From positions 124,001 through 188,000 of the forward strand of contig CANMSN010000004.1 in NCBI GenBank assembly GCA_947500585.1: 64,000 nt of DNA, in the 5' to 3' direction. The notes under the pieces were generated by a model that was not told the origin of the DNA, ran no database searches, and saw nothing but the letters and a program-made list of their open reading frames with translations. Position 1 is the first letter of the stretch. Each line of letters begins with the position of its first letter. Both the position numbers and the translations under genes were made by a program. The DNA comes from an uncultured Flavobacteriaceae bacterium (GTDB lineage: Bacteria; Bacteroidota; Bacteroidia; Flavobacteriales; Flavobacteriaceae). Below, in pieces: positions 60,520-64,000 of this stretch.

Positions 60520-61084
60520 CAAACTTTGTTATGATAACTATTTGTTGTGCGTCTACTTTCCCTTCAATATATTCAGCATTTTCATGGTCCAATCGAATAT
60601 TTCTAACGGGTGTTCCTTGTTTTGCAACCATACTTGAACCTTTCACTTTCAAATCTTTCACAAGCACAACATTATCACCAGCTTCCAAAATAACACCATT
60701 TATATCTCTGTGAATAATTTTATTCGCAGCATCTTCATGTTCACCTGTTGCTCTTGCTAAAGCTAAGGCTTCGTCATCAAGATACATCATATCTAATAAA
60801 TCTTTAGGCCAACCTTCATTTCTAAGTCTTTGAAGCATTCTCCACGCCATAATTTGAACTGCAACATGCTCACTCCACATACTATCGTTTAAACAACGCC
60901 AATGGTTTGGATTCATCTCTTGATTTCCTTCTATTTGATCTAAGCAAGTTTTACAAACGAGCACATCATTAGCTACATTTTCATTAAGCGATGGAGGTAT
61001 AGTATATTGCTTTAAATTTTCAGTTGACGTACATAATTCGCAACTGCTGTTACTTCTTTCTTGCAATGTTTGTAAAACGCTCAT
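60506..61084 (-). CDS. PhnA-like protein (zinc ribbon plus C-terminal PhnA domain)
   Basis: 192 residues. An N-terminal zinc-ribbon with CELC (about 15-18) and CKTC (about 44-47), a helical middle (60-110), and the C-terminal PhnA domain starting RDINGVILEAGDNVVLVKDLKVKG with the RNIRL strand. Despite its old name the family is not proven to act on phosphonates and its function is unknown. No phosphonate genes are nearby. It converges with and overlaps the AraC gene by 14 bp. Confidence 0.85.
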   Translation of the reverse strand: MSVLQTLQERSNSSCELCTSTENLKQYTIPPSLNENVANDVLVCKTCLDQIEGNQEMNPNHWRCLNDSMWSEHVAVQIMAWRMLQRLRNEGWPKDLLDMMYLDDEALALARATGEHEDAANKIIHRDINGVILEAGDNVVLVKDLKVKGSSMVAKQGTPVRNIRLDHENAEYIEGKVDAQQIVIITKFVKKT

Positions 61085-61146
61085 AAATAGATTTAGTTTT
61101 TACAATGATAGGATATTTTGAGTTTTGAAGTACACAACTTATAGAA

Positions 61147-61512
61147 CTAGTCATTCAATTGGTCTTTCATTTTTTTAGTCATGCCTTTAACAACCATGTC
61201 ATAAGAATGATCAATTAATTCTTTTACAAGTTTTGGTTGTAATTCACCTTCATGCATATAAAGTGTATTCCAATGTTTTTTGCTCATGTGATAACCAGGA
61301 CGAATACTACTATGTTCTGCTCTAAGTTCTTCAGAATAATCTGGATCTGCTTTTAAATTTATTGCTGCCTCTCCGCGTTCCCACCATTTTAAAGATGCTA
61401 GTGCAAACATTTTACCCAATACTTTAAAAACTAACGTATCTTTATCAAAAGGAAAATCTTCGGTAGTTCCTTTTTTACTTAAACAGTATGCTCTAATTTG
61501 TTCAATATGCAT
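61147..61512 (-). CDS. MmcQ/YjbR family protein
   Basis: 121 residues. The family N-terminus IEQIRAYCLSKKGTTEDFPFD, the LVFKVLGKMFALAS strand and the RPGYHMSKKHWNTLYMHEG segment are diagnostic. The fold is a double-wing, CyaY-like DNA-binding type; function is unknown. Its start overlaps the stop of the DUF4230 gene by one base, suggesting co-translation. No signal peptide. Confidence 0.88.
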   Translation of the reverse strand: MHIEQIRAYCLSKKGTTEDFPFDKDTLVFKVLGKMFALASLKWWERGEAAINLKADPDYSEELRAEHSSIRPGYHMSKKHWNTLYMHEGELQPKLVKELIDHSYDMVVKGMTKKMKDQLND

Positions 61513-62120
61513 TACTGAAGTTTTTTAGTTTCAGAAGTTCCAATTTCTAAAGCTGAATAATCTAGTTTCCAACCAATAGTTTCAACTATAGTTTCAATAA
61601 GCAAAATAGTTTCTAAAGCTTCTTTTTGAGCGATTTGAATCAATCCACTTTCCGGAATTTTAGCTTGAATATGTGCTTTAGCCTCTATATGCAAATCGGT
61701 TAAATCTGTTGCTTCAAATTTATTGAATAAACCATCTTTTTTATCGTAATAGTTAAGGTTGGTTTCAATAGATAATGTTTCTGGTTGCGGAAAATATTCT
61801 AAAATTATTTTCTTATTTGTATTATCAGATTTCATTTTAATTTTAGACAAATCGTAACCCACATAGGCTTTTGCATTGATAACGACAAGTGCTTTCTTTC
61901 TGCTTGAAATCAATTTTAAAAAACGTTCTTTAACATCTTCATAATGGTAAATTTCTGCAAAATCACCTTCAACGGTTATAAACTTACAAACGGTTTTTAT
62001 TTTATCTAAAAGCAATACAGATTGTTGATTTACTAAACTTTTCTTTTTTATAGACTTGAAGTACGTTACAATTCCTAAAGTCACTAAAACACCGATTATA
62101 ATTCCTAAAAATGCTTCCAT
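61512..62120 (-). CDS. DUF4230 membrane-anchored protein
   Basis: 202 residues. An N-terminal hydrophobic helix (about 3-20) leads to a soluble domain typical of DUF4230, with KIKTVCKFITVEGDFAEIYHYED, KALVVINAKAYVGYDLSKI and a helical C-terminus that includes AQKEALETILLIETI. The domain is probably on the outer side of the inner membrane. Function unknown. It begins immediately after the cyclase-family gene and overlaps the MmcQ gene by one base. Confidence 0.82.
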   Translation of the reverse strand: MEAFLGIIIGVLVTLGIVTYFKSIKKKSLVNQQSVLLLDKIKTVCKFITVEGDFAEIYHYEDVKERFLKLISSRKKALVVINAKAYVGYDLSKIKMKSDNTNKKIILEYFPQPETLSIETNLNYYDKKDGLFNKFEATDLTDLHIEAKAHIQAKIPESGLIQIAQKEALETILLIETIVETIGWKLDYSALEIGTSETKKLQ

Positions 62121-62870
62121 CTAATCTTCAATTTTATATAAAATAGGTTTACTTGGTGTTGCATCATTCTCAAAAGGCGCTATTTGAAGGTTTAAGAAAT
62201 ACGTACCATCTTCAACGTTATTAGGCACAAAAATAAACTCTGTAATTGTGGCGTCTAATCGTAATTTCCCTTTGGTGTTCCAAAAAGCATTGTGCCCGCG
62301 CAATTCACCACCATCTCTTTCTCTATCTATACTTGGTAAATCTATAAGTAAATGTTTTACTCCTTTTTTAACTAAAAGGTCAACAGTTTCTTCTAACAAA
62401 TACGTCCAATTGGTATTAGAGTATTGTCTAGATAATTTCTCTTTCGTATTGGGTATCGTTCTTATAATTACAGCATCGCGCTTTTTATTTCCTAAAGCAA
62501 ATTGCAATTGTTTTTTTGATATAACTTTATCTTTTAAATAGTTTTCTGGTGCAACTGTTATAACTTCTGCCAAAAAGAAAAACTGTTTTAAGTTTTGGTT
62601 TATAGAATGTACTTTATCAGTAATATGACCAGCACATTCGGTATGTGTTCCGTGTGCATGCGGGTTAAAATAAATATTATTGAAATTTATACTCGCTCCT
62701 TTTGCAACACTAGCTATCCACTCACCATCTTTCTCTGGTTCTATTTTTGGCTCTTTAATATACCATGCATTTACATTTTTTTTAGAAGCTCGCATTGGTA
62801 TTGAAATATCTATTGGCTTAGACAAGTCTATTTTACGTTTTTTTGAATTGTATTGTATAGTGGCTATCAA
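62121..62870 (-). CDS. Cyclase-family metal hydrolase
   Basis: 249 residues. The metal motif is HAHGTHTECAGH (about 71-82), a variant of HxGTHxDxPxH in which Glu replaces Asp, with LIDLPSIDRERDGG in the second half. The fold is shared with kynurenine formamidases, and this subfamily is common in Bacteroidota with unknown substrate. The start is TTG at 62870, overlapping the HemW stop (TTGA); the family N-terminus matches here and no ATG fits. It stops one base before the DUF4230 start. Confidence 0.82.
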   Translation of the reverse strand: MIATIQYNSKKRKIDLSKPIDISIPMRASKKNVNAWYIKEPKIEPEKDGEWIASVAKGASINFNNIYFNPHAHGTHTECAGHITDKVHSINQNLKQFFFLAEVITVAPENYLKDKVISKKQLQFALGNKKRDAVIIRTIPNTKEKLSRQYSNTNWTYLLEETVDLLVKKGVKHLLIDLPSIDRERDGGELRGHNAFWNTKGKLRLDATITEFIFVPNNVEDGTYFLNLQIAPFENDATPSKPILYKIED

Positions 62871-64000
62871 GATAAATTAATTTTAAATAGATCTGAAGCG
62901 ATTCCATCGCTTAAAAATTTTCCCTTTTTTGTGGTTAAAAGTTTATCACCATCAATATACAATAAATGTTGATTAATGTGTTTTTCTGATTGTTGTAAAA
63001 GATATTTTTTATAGTTTTTTCCGAAATCGTTTTCAACTTTATCAAAAGACACGCCCCAAATGGTTCGTAAACCTGTCATAACATATTCATTGTATTTATC
63101 AGTAACAGAAAGTGTTTCAATTTCTATAGGTAAAATATCTTGCTGAATAGATTTTATATATTTTGTGTTATTTCGAACATTCCAACCACGTTGTTTTCCA
63201 TTGAATGAATGTGCCGAAGGGCCAATACCTAAATATGGTTTCCCTTGCCAATAAGCTGAATTATTTTTACTGAAATAATCAGGCTTACCAAAATTAGATA
63301 ATTCGTAATGCTTAAAACCAGCAGATTCAAGTTTTTCAATTAAAATATGAAATTGTTCCTGTGCTAAATCGTCATCTACATTTTTAATAATGCCTTTTTT
63401 AATGAAGGTTTCTAAAGCTGTTTTTGGTTCAACTGTCAAAGCATAAGAAGAAATATGTGGAATATTATATGACAAAGCGGTTTCTATATTTTCTATCCAT
63501 TGTTCATTTGATAAACCGGGAATTCCGTAAATTAAATCTACTGAAATATTATTGAAGTGTTTTGATGCTTCTTCTAAACATTTTTTTGCTTCTTCAACAT
63601 TGTGAGCGCGATTCATGAGTTTTAAATCACGTTCAAAAAATGATTGAACACCTATGCTTAGGCGGTTTATTCCAATTTTTCGATACTCTTCATAACTTCG
63701 ACTAAGCTCAGTAACCAAGTCATCAGGGTTTGCTTCTAGTGTAATTTCAGGGTTTTCTGTGACTTTGTAATGTTTATAAACCGAATCAATAATTAGTTTC
63801 AACTCTTTGTTAGTTAACAAGCTTGGAGTGCCTCCGCCAAAATATATGGTTTCAACTGTTTGGTTTTGCAATTCAGTTTTTCTTAATTCTATTTCCTTAA
63901 CTAAAGCTTGAATCAGTTCATCCTTTTTTTTAAAAGATGTTGAAAAATGAAAATCACAATAATGACAAGCTTGTTTGCAGAATGGGATATGGATGTAAAG
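62867..64000 (-). CDS. hemW: HemW-like radical SAM heme chaperone (5' end outside window)
   Basis: 377 residues are visible and the frame is open at the right edge, so the true start lies beyond it. The radical SAM cluster CxxxCxxC is seen at once (PFCKQACHYCDF), then GGGTPSLL, ANPDDL, INRLSIGVQSF and the C-terminal HemN domain. The related oxygen-independent coproporphyrinogen oxidase is longer and has further motifs, so HemW, a heme chaperone, is more likely. A 22-bp stretch resembling a dispersed repeat lies inside (63695-63716). Its stop overlaps the cyclase-family start. Confidence 0.9.
   Translation of the reverse strand, partial: LYIHIPFCKQACHYCDFHFSTSFKKKDELIQALVKEIELRKTELQNQTVETIYFGGGTPSLLTNKELKLIIDSVYKHYKVTENPEITLEANPDDLVTELSRSYEEYRKIGINRLSIGVQSFFERDLKLMNRAHNVEEAKKCLEEASKHFNNISVDLIYGIPGLSNEQWIENIETALSYNIPHISSYALTVEPKTALETFIKKGIIKNVDDDLAQEQFHILIEKLESAGFKHYELSNFGKPDYFSKNNSAYWQGKPYLGIGPSAHSFNGKQRGWNVRNNTKYIKSIQQDILPIEIETLSVTDKYNEYVMTGLRTIWGVSFDKVENDFGKNYKKYLLQQSEKHINQHLLYIDGDKLLTTKKGKFLSDGIASDLFKINLS
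63695..63716. repeat. Repeat motif embedded in hemW
   Basis: ACTTCGACTAAGCTCAGTAA then CC. It differs in two of 22 bases from 1866-1887, and its first part matches the complement of 49494-49510. Here it encodes part of the ELSRSYEEY stretch between ANPDDL and INRLSIG. Confidence 0.5.

Noticed and set aside
1-64000. CRISPR array, prophage, rRNA or intact insertion sequence
   Set aside because: No regularly spaced repeats, phage structural genes, rRNA stretches or transposase reading frames were seen on reading both strands.

Overview
The window is AT-rich DNA from a member of the Bacteroidota, most likely a marine Flavobacteriaceae. Pointers are the mevalonate-route isoprenoid genes next to a UbiA-type prenyltransferase, the short PLP arginine decarboxylase next to a deoxyhypusine-synthase-like enzyme, promoters of the TAnnTTTG type, and small palindromic repeats typical of flavobacterial genomes. 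The genus is not claimed.

Layout. 1-2.6 kb: the end of a family 2 glycosyltransferase and a GT-C mannosyltransferase-like membrane protein with a REP-like repeat fixed in its reading frame. 2.6-7.2 kb (minus): polyamine operon (arginine decarboxylase, DHS-like enzyme, GNAT-nitrilase fusion, two small acidic proteins). 7.6-14.9 kb: an RsuA/RluB-type pseudouridine synthase with Gly at the catalytic Asp position, UbiA prenyltransferase, mevalonate kinase, mevalonate diphosphate decarboxylase, and several housekeeping or unknown genes. 15.1-18.8 kb: a 1230-residue lipoprotein joining a phosphoesterase, a possible CotH-like fold and a C-terminal beta-barrel. 18.8-23.3 kb: methionine-sulfoxide repair genes (two MsrA types, MsrB) around SelO. 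23.5-27 kb: an HD-PycTM membrane protein facing a GAF protein.

27.2-36.8 kb is a catabolic locus: a secreted DUF5060 glycoside-hydrolase-like protein and a LacI repressor on the minus strand, and on the plus strand a tightly packed operon (isocitrate/isopropylmalate-type dehydrogenase, cyclase-family hydrolase, four-carbon acid sugar kinase, MFS transporter, Gfo/Idh/MocA oxidoreductase). Two TTGCGCAA-based operators lie in the divergent intergenic region.

37.0-42.4 kb (minus) is the most notable accessory island: a bacterial ubiquitin-like conjugation operon (single Multi_ubiq-type Ubl, E2-like protein without any cysteine, JAB-E1 fusion, DUF6527 protein) with overlapping start and stop codons. 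Upstream lie a WYL regulator and a nuclease/exonuclease (DUF2779-type) gene cut by one in-frame TAA. A role in anti-phage defence is likely by family but not shown here.

42.7-51 kb: transaldolase, transketolase, tRNA-Leu(UAG), a dipeptidase, a DoxX-like protein, an EamA exporter, DUF4407 and STAS proteins. 51.2-60.5 kb: a 1003-residue kinase/M23 peptidase/aminotransferase fusion followed by a complete four-enzyme trans-4-hydroxyproline catabolic operon with a divergent AraC regulator. A truncated acetyltransferase remnant marks a junction at its left edge. Together these could salvage hydroxylated amino acids such as those in collagen. 60.5-64 kb: PhnA-like, MmcQ/YjbR, DUF4230, cyclase-family and HemW genes. 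HemW runs off the right edge.
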